Shown: positions 19,842 through 31,041 of the stretch, piece by piece
Numbering within the stretch: position 1 is the stretch's first letter
Layout of the letters: every line of letters starts with the position of its first letter
Origin: Stentor coeruleus
Taxonomy: Eukaryota > Ciliophora > Heterotrichea > Heterotrichida > Stentoridae
Assembly: GCA_001970955.1 (NCBI GenBank)
Contig: MPUH01000490.1
Coordinates: 1-50,712, forward strand
Reading direction: 5' to 3'
DNA: 50,712 nt
Translations under genes and position numbers: made by a program
The notes under the pieces: model-generated
What the model was told of the DNA's origin: nothing
The model's database searches: none
The model's input: only the letters and a program-made list of their open reading frames with translations

Positions 19842-20660
19842 CTAAAATCGATCATGGCGTTTACGCCCCGTATATTTTGTATCAGGCCTTATCTCTTTTC
19901 CCTGCTTCCTCTGTCTCTCTTTCTTATTAATAATCCATTCCTTTGACTTATTCTTACATTTCACATGTTTTTCCTTCTTCACAATTTTTCTCTTACTAAC
20001 TTTAACCTCATCTTCATCATTCAAAGGCATAGGATTCATATAACCAGACTTACTCCCAGTATGTAAAATAAGATAATACTTTTTAGCTTTTGTCGACTCT
20101 GGGAAGTCAATAACCATATCAGCCATAAACCCTGCTTTAACAGCACTTTGGGTAATAATTTCAATCTGTTGTGGATGTGCTGGGTAGAATTGAAATACAG
20201 CTCTAGCACCTCTAGCAAGTGCTTTATATAAACTGTTAAAAAGATTACTGAATCTTTTATATGGATTATGTGAAGCCTTTTCAGCATTACAAAGCCATTG
20301 AATAGCTGAAATACTTATACATCCATCAAAACATCCTGGGGCAAAATGAAAACCATTACCAATATCAGCAAGCATTAGATCACCTTCAGCTTCTCTATCT
20401 AAAGCTACTAAGAGCATTGATGGGGAAATATCCATACCGATCCAAAAATGCCCAGAATCAGAAAGCTCAGAACCACTTAGCCCGCTTCCGCAGCCCAGGT
20501 CGAGGACTAGACATCCTGATGAAGGTAGTTGGAGAAGCTCGATTGCCCTTTGTGACATGTGAGCTTGAACTTCAATTATCCTACTGTTAGAAGTGTATTT
20601 CTCAGCTTCTTCAGAGTTGTAATAGTATTGAGCTGGGGCTACGTTTTCGGGACGGCTCAT
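19842..20660 (-). CDS. BUD23: 18S rRNA (guanine-N7) methyltransferase Bud23
   Basis: A 272-residue unspliced protein. The N-terminus 'MSRPENVAPAQYYYNSEEAEKY' region is that of Bud23/WBSCR22 (the family begins by naming the P-E pair and the YY/Y motif). The methyltransferase fold follows with SAM motif 'VLDLGCGSGLSG', 'GMDISPSML', 'DGCISISAIQWLCNA', and a typical very basic C-terminal tail ('WIINKKERQRKQGKE', ending 'GRKRHDRF'). In eukaryotes it acts with Trm112 to methylate a guanine of 18S rRNA and is needed for export of the small ribosomal subunit. Length matches the family (about 275-280). All expected motifs are intact. Confidence 0.96.
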   Translation of the reverse strand: MSRPENVAPAQYYYNSEEAEKYTSNSRIIEVQAHMSQRAIELLQLPSSGCLVLDLGCGSGLSGSELSDSGHFWIGMDISPSMLLVALDREAEGDLMLADIGNGFHFAPGCFDGCISISAIQWLCNAEKASHNPYKRFSNLFNSLYKALARGARAVFQFYPAHPQQIEIITQSAVKAGFMADMVIDFPESTKAKKYYLILHTGSKSGYMNPMPLNDEDEVKVSKRKIVKKEKHVKCKNKSKEWIINKKERQRKQGKEIRPDTKYTGRKRHDRF

Positions 20661-21553
20661 TTTTTTTTGTATAATATTGACTCATTAATCCTTGCCACCA
20701 TTTTCCTTTCCTTACCTCACCCAAGAGCTCACAGAAGTTGCATTAATAGGTTAAGATAGGAGTCCATATAGTCTGTATTAGTTTGCTTCAAGATTTCTTG
20801 TTTTTGTATTATTTTTCATATAAAACTATTGATTTTAACATGCTTATCTTCTGAAATCGCTAATATCTCATTGATATGCTTCTAAAAGTATTAATATCTA
20901 TATGGTTTCCTATCATAGATAAAGATATTAATTTAATTTCATTATATATGCTGCATATACCATTTTTATTGTATTCCACTTGAAAATCTGCGAAAATCTT
21001 GAGATATTATTTATTTGTTAAAGTTATTTTACAATTTCTGAGTATTTGCCCCAAGTTTTTGAATTATAAAAATTAATTTTATTCATTCTTCTAAAACTAT
21101 CATATTAACTCTAGTTTTCTTGAAAGTAATTTTATATAAACAAAAATCAAAGAATAAAATATGCAATTATTTTTGAAATACTCTAAAAGAGAGTCTATAT
21201 TAATATATTGAATCCACTTAAAAAATATTACAATAAGAAGCTTTTGGCAAAACTGTTGAGTAAATTCTTATATGTTACACTAAGAACTCATACTAAAACT
21301 ATTAGTAAAGGTTATATATTAAAAACTTATAGCATACTAATACCTACATAACCTTTGCTATTAGTAAAATTTTAAAAGTTTTGATATCAATATTTACTGA
21401 CGTCATCTTTTTGCTAATAAATTCTCCTGAGACCCTTAATTATTTAATTATAGCAATATTTTAGATAAATTTTACTACTTTCATTCTTATAATTATTGCA
21501 TTAAGTTAGAATTCAAATTTCTGATAAGTTGGTGATTTTTATTCTTTAATAAA
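20661..21553. other. Intergenic region between divergent genes
   Basis: About 890 bases upstream of both BUD23 (leftward) and the hydroxylase (rightward). No strong skew, frame or repeat is visible apart from T/A runs. Confidence 0.45.
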
Positions 21554-22462
21554 ATGCGATTTAGGATAAGAAATTTTTCATATGCACAACCAATAAAAGA
21601 CCCTATTAGATATTTCACACCCAAAAGCATATACGACCTTGATAAACTTCCTAAGAATTATGAAGACTTCGTCAATAAACTTGGAAGCAATTATCCAGGC
21701 TATAATGATCCAGCTTACATGAGCTGGCTGTACAAAGTAAGAAATGCGCCTTCAAAAATCGGAGAAGTAAATAAAGTCGAGTATAATGATGATCATATTC
21801 TCACATGGTCTACAGTTTACTCAAAGCTTAGGCATTTACACGATGATCTTGCTTGTGATAAATATAAAGAAAATTTCAGAGAACTTGAGGAACTTGGTAT
21901 CCTTTCAGAACGTGAAATCCCAAATTTCGCTACGTTAAATAAGTATTTAACACATAAATCTGGCTTTCAGCTAGTTAATGTTGGAGGAATGATAAAACCG
22001 AGGTTCTTTTTGTATGGCCTTGCCTTTAAAGTGTTTTTTACTACTCAATATATCCGACATAAATCTGTGCCATTTTATGCATCTGAGCCTGATATTATTC
22101 ATGAAATTTTAGGACATGTTCCTATGCTAGCCGATAGAAAGTTTGCAGAATTATTTCAGGAAATTGGGGAAAAGTCACTTGGGGCACCTGATCATGTTAT
22201 TGATGTTTTAGGAAGAGCTTACTTTTTTATTATTGAATTTGGGATTTTATCTGATAAAGTTCTTGGTGCAGGGATCTTAAGTTCAAGTAAAGAAATTGAG
22301 ATAATCAGTTCTGGGAAAGCCAAAATAGAAGATTGGAGCCTTCAAAAAATAATTAACAGCGATTTAATTCTTTCAGATTATCAGCCTCAATACATAGATG
22401 TTGTAAAAATTGAAAATCTCAAGGAAATATTTGCTGAAGTTTACAATTATTTGAAAATATAG
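21554..22462 (+). CDS. Aromatic amino-acid hydroxylase catalytic domain (phenylalanine-4-hydroxylase-like)
   Basis: A 302-residue unspliced protein made of the catalytic domain only. The three iron ligands are present with the spacing of the animal enzyme: H183 and H188 in 'DIIHEILGHVP' and E228 in 'FFIIEFG'. 'FLYGLAFKVFFTTQYIRH' and 'EIGEKSLGAPD' are near-exact family blocks, and 'WSTVYSKLRHL' is the pterin-side helix. The family uses tetrahydrobiopterin, O2 and Fe(II) to hydroxylate phenylalanine, tyrosine or tryptophan. The ACT regulatory domain and the C-terminal tetramerisation helix of animal enzymes are absent, as in bacterial and some protist forms. Which amino acid it prefers is not clear; phenylalanine is the default. 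Confidence 0.93.
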   Translation: MRFRIRNFSYAQPIKDPIRYFTPKSIYDLDKLPKNYEDFVNKLGSNYPGYNDPAYMSWLYKVRNAPSKIGEVNKVEYNDDHILTWSTVYSKLRHLHDDLACDKYKENFRELEELGILSEREIPNFATLNKYLTHKSGFQLVNVGGMIKPRFFLYGLAFKVFFTTQYIRHKSVPFYASEPDIIHEILGHVPMLADRKFAELFQEIGEKSLGAPDHVIDVLGRAYFFIIEFGILSDKVLGAGILSSSKEIEIISSGKAKIEDWSLQKIINSDLILSDYQPQYIDVVKIENLKEIFAEVYNYLKI

Positions 22463-22622
22463 GATATAATAATTTACTTTATATACTTTAATGACTTTTA
22501 ATGTATCCCCTAACTTTAGTACAATGTTTTTCATATACCAAATCTTTCTATAATCTACTCAAGGCCCACACATAATAAAATATTCCTAAGTCTTAGAAAG
22601 CTTTAAATAAACTAATAATTTA
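22463..22622. other. Short gap between convergent genes
   Basis: 160 bases between the 3' ends of the hydroxylase and the WD40 gene. It must hold both transcript ends; no signal can be pointed out. Confidence 0.4.
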
Positions 22623-24245
22623 TTAAGCCTTATACAGATACTTAGTAAAATTAGACAAATCTGTTTCTGGCCATTTTTTAAGTTCCCCAGCAGACTGAAA
22701 AACTGCAACCTGAAGTTGAGTCTGCGTATTCCATATCCTCACCAGTCCTTTTTCAGCCAAAATCAAAAACTTCATATCATTACTCAGCCTAACATCTTCA
22801 ACATCTCCAATAAAACCCCCAAAAACCCATAAAAGTTTGCCTGTATACAAATCCCAAATCCAAAGCCTATTAGATACATCCCCACTAACAATATACATCA
22901 TATTAGGGCTTACAGAAACGCTAATCAATGTATCAATATGTTTTAAAGAATGCACAATATTAAGACTACTCATTTCCCAAACTTTAACATAAATTCCCCC
23001 ACAAGCAATAAGATGTTTATCATTATTCACCAAAGCTAAAGATCTAACCATACCATCATGTAAAAGAACATTATATTTCCCAGTTTCAATATTCCATATG
23101 AAAATTGTTTTATCTGAAGCCCCAGAAACTATAGTTTTTTGATCTTGGGTCATGGTAACTGCATAAATTGGGGATAATTGTTGGGTGAATTTTTTCAGGA
23201 TCTGCAATGAGTTTAAGTCCCAAAGGATTATCACTTTATCTTCACCACCTGAGACTAAGAGTTTTTTATCTCTGCTTAAAGAGAGAGACCAAATATCCCC
23301 AGAGTGTCCAGAAAGTTCATAGATCATCTCTAGTGTGTTGTGATTCCAAACTCTTATTAATTTGTCACAGGATCCAGTAATAAATATAGAATTATCTTCT
23401 GATATTATAGTTGTTAATATCCAATGCCCATGACCTAAAAATGACTTCATATATACCATTTTCTTCAAATTCAATATATTAATATTAGAATCTCCAGTCA
23501 CAATTGCTGTAGTCAAATCCTTACTTGGGGCAATAGCATAAACTCTTGGCTTTCCTTTGAATATTCTCTTATACTCATGTGTTGTAAAATTATAACTAGT
23601 AATTACTCCTCCCATTGATCCAGCTAATATCTGCCTGCTTGTTACAAAAGATATCGTAAGCATTTCTGATTTAATATTTTCAAAATAAAGCCCGAAATTC
23701 TTAATCGCCATATCAAGTTTTAAAGATAAAGGCAAATTATTTCCTGTCAAAGCTATCATAGCTTCACGTTTTGTCAAAGATTTCGAAGAACTTTCTAGTG
23801 AAAAAACATCGAGTTCTGAACTGATTTCAGCCACGGCACTATTTATTAGATTTTTATCTATTTTCTTGTCATTGTTTTCTAAAAGATTTCTGATTTCTAG
23901 GATTTCAGAATAAAAACGATAGTTGATATTGTTTTGATCTGACAGGATTGATATCTGATTTGAAAGGTCTTTGAAAGATTCTTTGTTTGTGTGGAAGATA
24001 TGATAAAAGACTGCAGAAAATAAGGGAATTATGAACATTAGGATAAAGAAAGGTCCTAAATGTGGATATGGAATTGAGGGTCTGGGTATATTAAGAGGGA
24101 TGTTTTTGTCGTATGGATTGCTTTGGCCCAAACGATTGTTTTCTAATATTTTGTGTAAGCTACAACTATAGGTTATGGAAGAGTCTAAGTGCCATATAAG
24201 AGATACAGGCTCAGTGCATCCGTTTACAAAACACTTGCATTCCAT
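22623..24245 (-). CDS. Membrane-anchored WD40-repeat protein with N-terminal Cys/His motif
   Basis: A 540-residue unspliced protein. Residues 3-35 contain Cys and His spaced like a small zinc site (CKC, C10, CSLH). About 64-85 is one strong hydrophobic segment ('FFILMFIIPLFSAVFY'). A helical linker follows, then from about 185 to the end there are about seven WD40 blades with 'GHSGDIWSLSLSRDKKL' and 'IILWDL' style motifs, enough for one propeller. A WD40 propeller fixed to a membrane by a single N-terminal segment suggests a docking platform at an internal membrane or the cell cortex. The partner is unknown. Its 5' flank shows G-over-C skew on the + strand. Confidence 0.85.
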   Translation of the reverse strand: MECKCFVNGCTEPVSLIWHLDSSITYSCSLHKILENNRLGQSNPYDKNIPLNIPRPSIPYPHLGPFFILMFIIPLFSAVFYHIFHTNKESFKDLSNQISILSDQNNINYRFYSEILEIRNLLENNDKKIDKNLINSAVAEISSELDVFSLESSSKSLTKREAMIALTGNNLPLSLKLDMAIKNFGLYFENIKSEMLTISFVTSRQILAGSMGGVITSYNFTTHEYKRIFKGKPRVYAIAPSKDLTTAIVTGDSNINILNLKKMVYMKSFLGHGHWILTTIISEDNSIFITGSCDKLIRVWNHNTLEMIYELSGHSGDIWSLSLSRDKKLLVSGGEDKVIILWDLNSLQILKKFTQQLSPIYAVTMTQDQKTIVSGASDKTIFIWNIETGKYNVLLHDGMVRSLALVNNDKHLIACGGIYVKVWEMSSLNIVHSLKHIDTLISVSVSPNMMYIVSGDVSNRLWIWDLYTGKLLWVFGGFIGDVEDVRLSNDMKFLILAEKGLVRIWNTQTQLQVAVFQSAGELKKWPETDLSNFTKYLYKA

Positions 24246-24973
24246 TTTATATAGGAAATAAAAGGTTTGGGTTTTTATTATAGATTAGTGAAAGATCATA
24301 TAAATAAAAGCTTTTATATTGAAGATGTTAATGTTTATTAGGAATTAAAGGAAAAATATATGAGGGATTATATAAAATTATGATATAGTAAAGGGATTTT
24401 AAGTATAATAGATTCTCCAAAATAGATTATGTAAATTGGATAGTGTAATTTTAGTGGTTTTGTAATAATTATGTGAGTGCAGATGTATAATTAAAGACTT
24501 AATTCTATAAAAAAATATATATAGTCATTATGATGAAATGTTTTTAGTTTTTGTATTTTTTACTTTTATGTTGAGTGATTTGATATGAATTGTTAGTGAA
24601 GATTTTCAATATAAAAAAGGTTTTTTATGCAATACAAAAAAGATTTTCCATATTTTCATGACCTTATCTAACTAAATGTTCTTTCTATTTAAATATTCAT
24701 TTATATCTTATTTTTCACCACTACTTCTTCAACTAAAAGTATGAATTAAGAAAACTTTTTATCTATAAAACTAAACTATATATATTTAAATAATCATAAT
24801 TTTAATGGGTAACCACCAAAACTACATCAATTAAAAATTGCCTAGTTTTTATCTTGAATTTCTTATTCTGTCCAATTAATCAACACATTATAATAATATG
24901 AAATTCCAATACAAAATACTTTTTAATATACAATTTTAATAGATAAAATTCGATATTTCCGTATTTTAATTTA
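24246..24973. other. Intergenic region between two leftward genes
   Basis: About 730 bases. The first 200 (24246-24450) have many G and almost no C on the + strand, the likely 5' flank of the WD40 gene. The rest is plain AT-rich. Confidence 0.45.
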
Positions 24974-25915
24974 CTATATCTGCTGATTTTTAATAATCTG
25001 ATTTCTCCAAGACTCCGAAAACTCTTTAAACTTGCTCATAAACTCTTCTTGATAACTTTCAATATTTTTAATAGAAATTTTTAGCTTAGGCACTCCTTGA
25101 TTAGTTTTAATTTTCCTTGGTTTTTCTCTAATTTCATCTTCCTTGTCAAAACATTTTTCTTCTTTAATCTCAATTCTATCAGCACTTTTAGCCTTTCTTT
25201 TATTATAAGCAAAGTTTTTATATAATTTGTCTATTGGAATACCCATGCTTTTAAATGTTTCAAAAAACTCCCAACTCTTTGCATTTTTTAACTTAAATGC
25301 CACATTTTCTTCTTTTAGATGACTGATTTTTATTTGAAGTTTTTTGGTGTAATTGGTAGTCTCTGATAAAGTTTTACTGATATGGGTAAAGCTTTCTTGT
25401 AGTTTAAGGTACTTTGCAGTGATTTTTCTAAGTTCTGTTGCTAAGTTTGCTTGGTTTGATAACCCTTTTTTGATTTCCTCGAAAAATTCTTTTATAAAAT
25501 CCTTATTTGCCTTAAAATCAGGGGCGTCATTAAGGTATTTATCAATTATATTCCACACAATTTCAAACCTTTTGCCTAAATCCTGTTCATTTTTCATGCT
25601 CTCAAAAAACCCAATCTCTTTATTTTTTTTCAGTACTTTCTTTTTGCTGTCTATTTCGATAACAGAACTATTTTGCATCATGATTTTTTTTTCTTGAGAT
25701 ACCTTTTTTAAACTCAAAGTTTTTAGTTTTATAGCTGGCCGTTGTATACATAAAAGCTTTTCCTTTAAAAGCATAGGAGGGCTGTTAGATTTATATTTAT
25801 GCATTGAAAGGGAGAGTTTTCCATTGTATAAACTTGTAGCAGAATTATTTTTGTCTATAGAAAATAGCGGGCTGGGAGAAAAGCAGGGACTTTTTGAGGT
25901 AGATTCGATAGACAT
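24974..25915 (-). CDS. Basic coiled-coil protein of unknown function
   Basis: A 313-residue unspliced frame, ATG to TAG. The first 60 residues are Ser-rich with Ser-Pro pairs ('SKSPCFSPSPLF'); residues 105-215 are predicted helical with heptad-like leucines and lysines ('LRKITAKYLKLQESFTHISK', 'KLQIKISHLKEEN'); the tail is basic and then charged. There is no catalytic or membrane motif. It is similar in style to ciliate basal-body or cortical coiled-coil proteins, but no family can be named. Confidence 0.7.
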   Translation of the reverse strand: MSIESTSKSPCFSPSPLFSIDKNNSATSLYNGKLSLSMHKYKSNSPPMLLKEKLLCIQRPAIKLKTLSLKKVSQEKKIMMQNSSVIEIDSKKKVLKKNKEIGFFESMKNEQDLGKRFEIVWNIIDKYLNDAPDFKANKDFIKEFFEEIKKGLSNQANLATELRKITAKYLKLQESFTHISKTLSETTNYTKKLQIKISHLKEENVAFKLKNAKSWEFFETFKSMGIPIDKLYKNFAYNKRKAKSADRIEIKEEKCFDKEDEIREKPRKIKTNQGVPKLKISIKNIESYQEEFMSKFKEFSESWRNQIIKNQQI

Positions 25916-27440
25916 TATTTTAGGTAATTATTAATCACAGATTTAGGCATGTTATTTATGTTTTGAGACTTATAAATATTATGATTAAAATGCAGCACTA
26001 TTTAAAAATTTGGATATAAGAAATGCTTTAGATGATATACAGGTTGATTTTTTAGGCTTGGGATGATATTTTATTGAAAGTTAACCTTAAATGAATGCAG
26101 TCTTTGAATGAAAATTAGTATTGATGCATTTAGATTGAAGATGCAGCTTTGCCTTAATATTAATTAAACTTTTGAGATGTATAATGAAAATTTCACTAGC
26201 AATTTCATAAAGGTAATAAGTTTTTTAAGTATACATATATATCTTTAGTTAGGCTTTACTTTACAAATGTAATTATCTTAAAAAATCTCATAACTATAAA
26301 GTAATAAATACTGAAATTAAAATATCTATTATAAACTTTCTGTAAAACCTAATACCTATTATCTATATAACATGTTTTATAAGTATTTATGTATATAAAA
26401 TTACTATTTAGCTAAATTAGGCTAGGTTTATAAAGAAAGTGCATTATTTTTATTTTTATAATGGACCTTTCAACTTACTTAAGCTAATCAAAAGAATAAA
26501 GAATGGAGATTATCAAGGCAGCAGATAAATACGTAAACAAAACTTCATAAATGACAGCAACTTTCCGGTTTTTAAAGTTTCTTATACCGGACCTACACCA
26601 TTGCGATTTCAAATATTTAAATCCCAAAATTATTCTCATTATAATACACACATAACATTATAAGAATTTTATATTTACACATACTATTTTCCAATACAAA
26701 TTCTTTTATAAAACTTATTTTCTATGAATTTTCAATAGCCAACAATATAGCATTCATATTTTTATATGGGAAGTTTAGGATATCCGATATTTTTTGTTAT
26801 GATTTTTGATTAAAAAAAATTTATGATGAGTTTTGGAAGGGTTGTGGTTAATGGGTATAAAATTGAGATGAATTTTGATTATGAGTTTAATGAAAGCTGT
26901 TTGGATGGAGATATTAGAGTAAAGGTAGAATATGGTTTTTAAATGTAGATGATATGAATATGGATTGCATAAGATTTTTAATATAAATTAGTCAATTAAG
27001 ATATGTTTTGCTTTATACTAGACAATTAGAATGCATTTTGGCAATAAAAGTAGAAAGCTTATAATTAAAAAATCTTGCTTATTAACTATAAAAAAAAGAT
27101 ATCTTAAAAATCTGTGTATAATAAACTAATGCTACCTATACAAGAAAATACATGAAAATCTTCTAATTTTTCAATTTTCAATTCTCAAAACCCTTAATTC
27201 TTATAAACCTCACACTATTCCCATAATCCAAACCCCCATCATCGCCCTTAGCATTTACTTAATCTTTTTACGTATCTTCCTACTAAAATACTTCAAACCT
27301 ATCAAAATCTGATCTTCAAAAAGTAAAAATTCTTTCTAAACTACTAATCCATACCCAAATCTTACACAAATAACGATTTTAATACAAAATCCCAAAACCT
27401 GATTAAGAAATCAAATAGATGATTATGGAAAGATGTAAAT
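25916..27440. other. Long intergenic region with small coding-like patches
   Basis: About 1.5 kb. Next to the left gene the + strand is G-over-C. A patch at 26500-26660 has higher GC and two overlapping protein-like readings ('NDSNFPVFKVSYTGPTPLRF') but no complete gene. A 39-codon frame lies at 26823-26942. From about 27170 to 27420 the + strand is rich in C with very few G, the likely promoter of the small gene at 27441. Confidence 0.4.
26823..26942 (+). CDS. Possible 39-residue small protein
   Basis: Two adjacent ATGs open a frame ending in TAA at 26940-26942. The peptide is varied and not low in complexity ('FGRVVVNGYKIEMNFDYEFN', then 'DGDIRVKVEYGF'), unlike chance frames in this AT-rich DNA. 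It may be a real small gene, or a left-over piece of a larger one. There is no homology I recognise, and it is short enough to be chance. Confidence 0.25.
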   Translation: MMSFGRVVVNGYKIEMNFDYEFNESCLDGDIRVKVEYGF

Positions 27441-27698
27441 ATGAGCGAAGAAGGAAAAAGTTTTTATGTAAACAGAAAATGCATACATCCAAGGGTGCAA
27501 GAAGTACTTCAGCTAAGAAATCCTCCCAGTCCTGTTGTGGTCCCAAGAGACAATTCACAGCCGAGAGCAGGTTATTTGATGACTATTCATAAAGAGAGAG
27601 TTTTATATGTTCCGTGTCCTCAGAAAATTCAGAAGGACAAGCCTGAGGTTACTTTAAGCCTTGAGAGTTGCTTGTTAAGAAGACGAAAACCAAGATAA
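27441..27698 (+). CDS. Small protein of unknown function (85 residues)
   Basis: An unspliced 85-residue frame, ATG to TAA, with GC clearly above its flanks and balanced codons. It is Pro-, Arg- and Val-rich ('QLRNPPSPVVVPRDNSQPRA', 'LLRRRKPR' at the end) with three Cys, and no membrane segment. The upstream 250 bases show the C-rich, G-poor strand seen at other rightward genes here, which supports a real promoter. The function is not recognisable. Confidence 0.65.
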   Translation: MSEEGKSFYVNRKCIHPRVQEVLQLRNPPSPVVVPRDNSQPRAGYLMTIHKERVLYVPCPQKIQKDKPEVTLSLESCLLRRRKPR

Positions 27699-29939
27699 TT
27701 TTTCTATGTGTAATCTAATATTTTCTAAGTAAATAGCTTAAATTTTACTATGAAAGCAACTGACACGACTGGATAAGATTTTAATCCAAAAGGATTTTGT
27801 AATAATTCGACAAAACTTAAGGTATATTATTGAATGATAAACAGTTTTTTTATATATAAGCTTTAGTCTATGGGGTTTTCAAAGAGAATTTAATTGTAGA
27901 TATATTGATTACTGAATGTCCTGTGTGGGATAGCATAGAGTAAAGTATAAATGAATTATAATCAAATTACTATTAAAATCTTAATGTTGTATTATTTTCA
28001 TGTAAAATCTTTGGATGGACATCGAATATTTGCAGTTTTTGTAATCTTTATAATGTTTTTAGATATTTTAGATATTCAAATGTATTAGAATGAAACTTTA
28101 TCCACCTATATCGAAACTGTTAATAAAGAGTCCTTAATAATAATAAATTTCCAGATAGCTTCCATAATAATAAACTTTAAATAAGACTATGATAAAAACC
28201 ATAAATACTAATATTTGAGCATATTAATTATTATACCTAAGAGAATTATGTAGTTTTTTGAAGGATTTACTTAGTCTACCATGATGTATAAGTATTTTAT
28301 TTTTAACTTATTATTTTTTAATAAATTCCTTATTATATTTGAATATAATACTCATTCTTTTCTCTATATAAAAACTAATCAACTTTACCTTTTCCTGCAC
28401 TTATTCTTATTGTCCAAATAAAGTTTGGATTTTTAAATATAATTAGCATATGAATTTAATAAATAAACAATAATTTTGCTTAAATGGCCTATTAAATCTT
28501 TTATAAGTGATTATATAGTTATTAGAATTTTTTTTGATATGCCTATAATCTCTTTTGTTTTTTATTTAAAGCTAGAAATATTTTTTTTCTTTAGAATCTT
28601 TAAGGCTATATTTTATATTAGCTAAATATTTCTATTGTATACCTCTAAATCTAATATAGACTTTTGATATCTTTTATATAATGCTGATTATTATTTTAAA
28701 TTGAGCTTTATTTAAAGGAGATTTGTTGATGTTGTCAACCCTTTTTTTGAATTTTTTTTTTCTTAGTTAAGCTTATTTATATATAATCAATTCTGTTTAT
28801 GAGTTTTATTGTAGCACCCTAAAATTTTAATTTTTAGCTGTAATCTTAAAAACTAGGGATCAAAGATTTAGAATTAATGATTTAAAGCTGGATATAGTTT
28901 TCTTCTTATTAGCCTATTTAAATTTATTTTCCATAATATTTGCAAACTGAAGCTCATGCTGATATGCTTTTAAAGATTTTAATGGAAGATGATAAGTAAT
29001 TTGGGGATTAGATTTTTGATTTTAGAAATTTTAAAGTATAAGATTTTTGTAGCATATGATAGTTATGGTATTTTAATTATGTTTTGAAAATTTTAATGGT
29101 TTTGACTGATGAATGGTATGTTTTGTGAAAACTTAAAGTTTGAAGATTGATGATGACATAGTTTGGGATTTTTTTTGTTAGAGTATGGATGTTTTTAGGA
29201 AAATTATGGATATTTATTTGATATATGGAGATTGTAAGATGCTTGAGGATAATTAAATTTAGGGTTTGATTGAATAAATTATGGATTGAATTTAATATAT
29301 ATATAATAATGCATAAAAAATAAGCATATTTTTATGTTATGCATATTAGACTAAGAACATTTTCTTAGAGTTTAATTGTTTAACTATATTTTTTGCATCA
29401 TTTTATCTGAATAGTGTCCTTTATATTGTAATAATAATATAATCATCAACCAATTATCATAAAACTTTTAAATCATTTCAATATCAAATAAGCCTTCCTC
29501 ATATTCATTATCACTGATAATATAAATAGATATAATGTTTTTTTTCATTTCAAAACAAGCTCAATAGTTCTATATATTACTACTTTTATATATACATATT
29601 CAGGAAGAATTCTTTTTTGAATGGAAATATCAAACTACCTGTATGATGATGCCTATTTAAGCATTATTCTAAATAATTTTAATATCATCTAAATTTTCAA
29701 GCCAATCCTTATCCAAAAATTATTCATCTTATATGTATTTACCCCTACCAAAAACCAATATTCCTCAAGTCTCAAAATAAAACCCAAAAGTCTACTGAAA
29801 GCATAAATTATAATACAAATCTTATACTAGAAAAAAATTATCTTAATTTTTCTCTAACAAAATACCTTTATTTATATAATAAATAGCATTTTTCATATTA
29901 CTATCTCACGTCATCACCAATAATGTAGACATTTATAAT
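27699..29939. other. Longest non-coding stretch of the window
   Basis: About 2.2 kb, very AT-rich, without a frame that I can support. A tract at about 29030-29290 has many G and almost no C on the + strand, which here usually marks the 5' flank of a leftward gene, yet no such gene is visible to its left. From about 29690 to 29930 the skew is the opposite (C-rich, G-poor), as expected before the rightward gene at 29940. Confidence 0.45.
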
Positions 29940-30938
29940 ATGGAAGAAGACGAAGACTGGTGCGACTTGTTAAAGGTTCAAGCAGTTCCACATATATTTT
30001 TAGCTGGAGATCCTTCATCAACACTCCAAATCGAAGGAATAGTCCCTCATATAGGAAAACATGGAATCCCAGATTTACTTTGCAAGCAAATAAAAAACAT
30101 CAAAGATATTCTAAATAGAGCTGATAAAGTTCATTACAGGACTATTTATCATGTAGGTAAAAGTTTTTTGAATAGTGAAAGTGCTTTTGTCAAATTAGAA
30201 CTCATGCCTCAGCCTTATGTCTTTTATAATGTAAGTGAAGATAGAGAAAATCACAATTCACCATTAAAATACGCAATTTACACTTTAAATTCTGAAATAG
30301 CTAAAGAGAATATCAAAGAAGTTAATGGAAACATAAAAGTTAATCCTGATAATATTTTTGATTCAAATGTCCATACGAAAATTGACTGCAAAAACCACAA
30401 ACTAGAAACAAACGCTTCATTTGAAATTTCGACTTATTTACCTGTGCAAGTATTTTACACTTTACTTTTGGTTCCTTTTGGAAATGGCTTTCCAAGGATT
30501 CTTATATGCAAAAATGTTATAACTTTTAATGACAGTTGCAATTTTGGAAGGGTTGTTAATAGATTGGCTCAAGAAGACACGTATTTGGAAAAAATCGAAT
30601 TTCAAAGTAATGCATGGACTATATTGAATAGTGCAAATTCTAGGAGCGCAGATTATTATGAAACTGATGCATTTGTTAATTTACCTGAATCTTTGACTGG
30701 GTTCGTTAGTGAAAATGCTAGAAAATTTTGGACAGGCAGACTTCATTACTATATATGGCATTTTTCAGGACGACCTAAAGGGGATCCTAATTTTGGTGAA
30801 AATGAATACAATAGACTATATGAAAGTAGTTTGGAATCTGTTAATGAAAAAGTTAGATGGAATCTGGAAACTGAGTTCCTTAACAAATGCTTCGGAGCTT
30901 TGGTCCAAGAGATATTTGACTGGGTTAAGGATATTTAA
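29940..30938 (+). CDS. Protein of unknown function (332 residues)
   Basis: An unspliced frame from ATG to TAA followed by an in-frame TAG. It looks globular and well mixed: an acidic start (MEEDEDWCDLL), a middle with alternating beta-type stretches ('LPVQVFYTLLLVPFGNGFPR'), and an aromatic-rich C-terminal block ('NARKFWTGRLHYYIWHFSGR') ending in a helical tail ('LVQEIFDWVKDI'). There is no signal peptide, membrane segment or known catalytic motif. The C-terminal block looks like the part most likely to be conserved. I do not recognise the family. Confidence 0.8.
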   Translation: MEEDEDWCDLLKVQAVPHIFLAGDPSSTLQIEGIVPHIGKHGIPDLLCKQIKNIKDILNRADKVHYRTIYHVGKSFLNSESAFVKLELMPQPYVFYNVSEDRENHNSPLKYAIYTLNSEIAKENIKEVNGNIKVNPDNIFDSNVHTKIDCKNHKLETNASFEISTYLPVQVFYTLLLVPFGNGFPRILICKNVITFNDSCNFGRVVNRLAQEDTYLEKIEFQSNAWTILNSANSRSADYYETDAFVNLPESLTGFVSENARKFWTGRLHYYIWHFSGRPKGDPNFGENEYNRLYESSLESVNEKVRWNLETEFLNKCFGALVQEIFDWVKDI

Positions 30939-31041
30939 TAGTTAGTAAAAAGCATAATTATGATTGAAGAAAGTGATGAACTTAAAAAGCTTATAAAGTA
31001 TACTTTGAAGATAGAGAAAACTAAGAACTAATTATAAAAGT

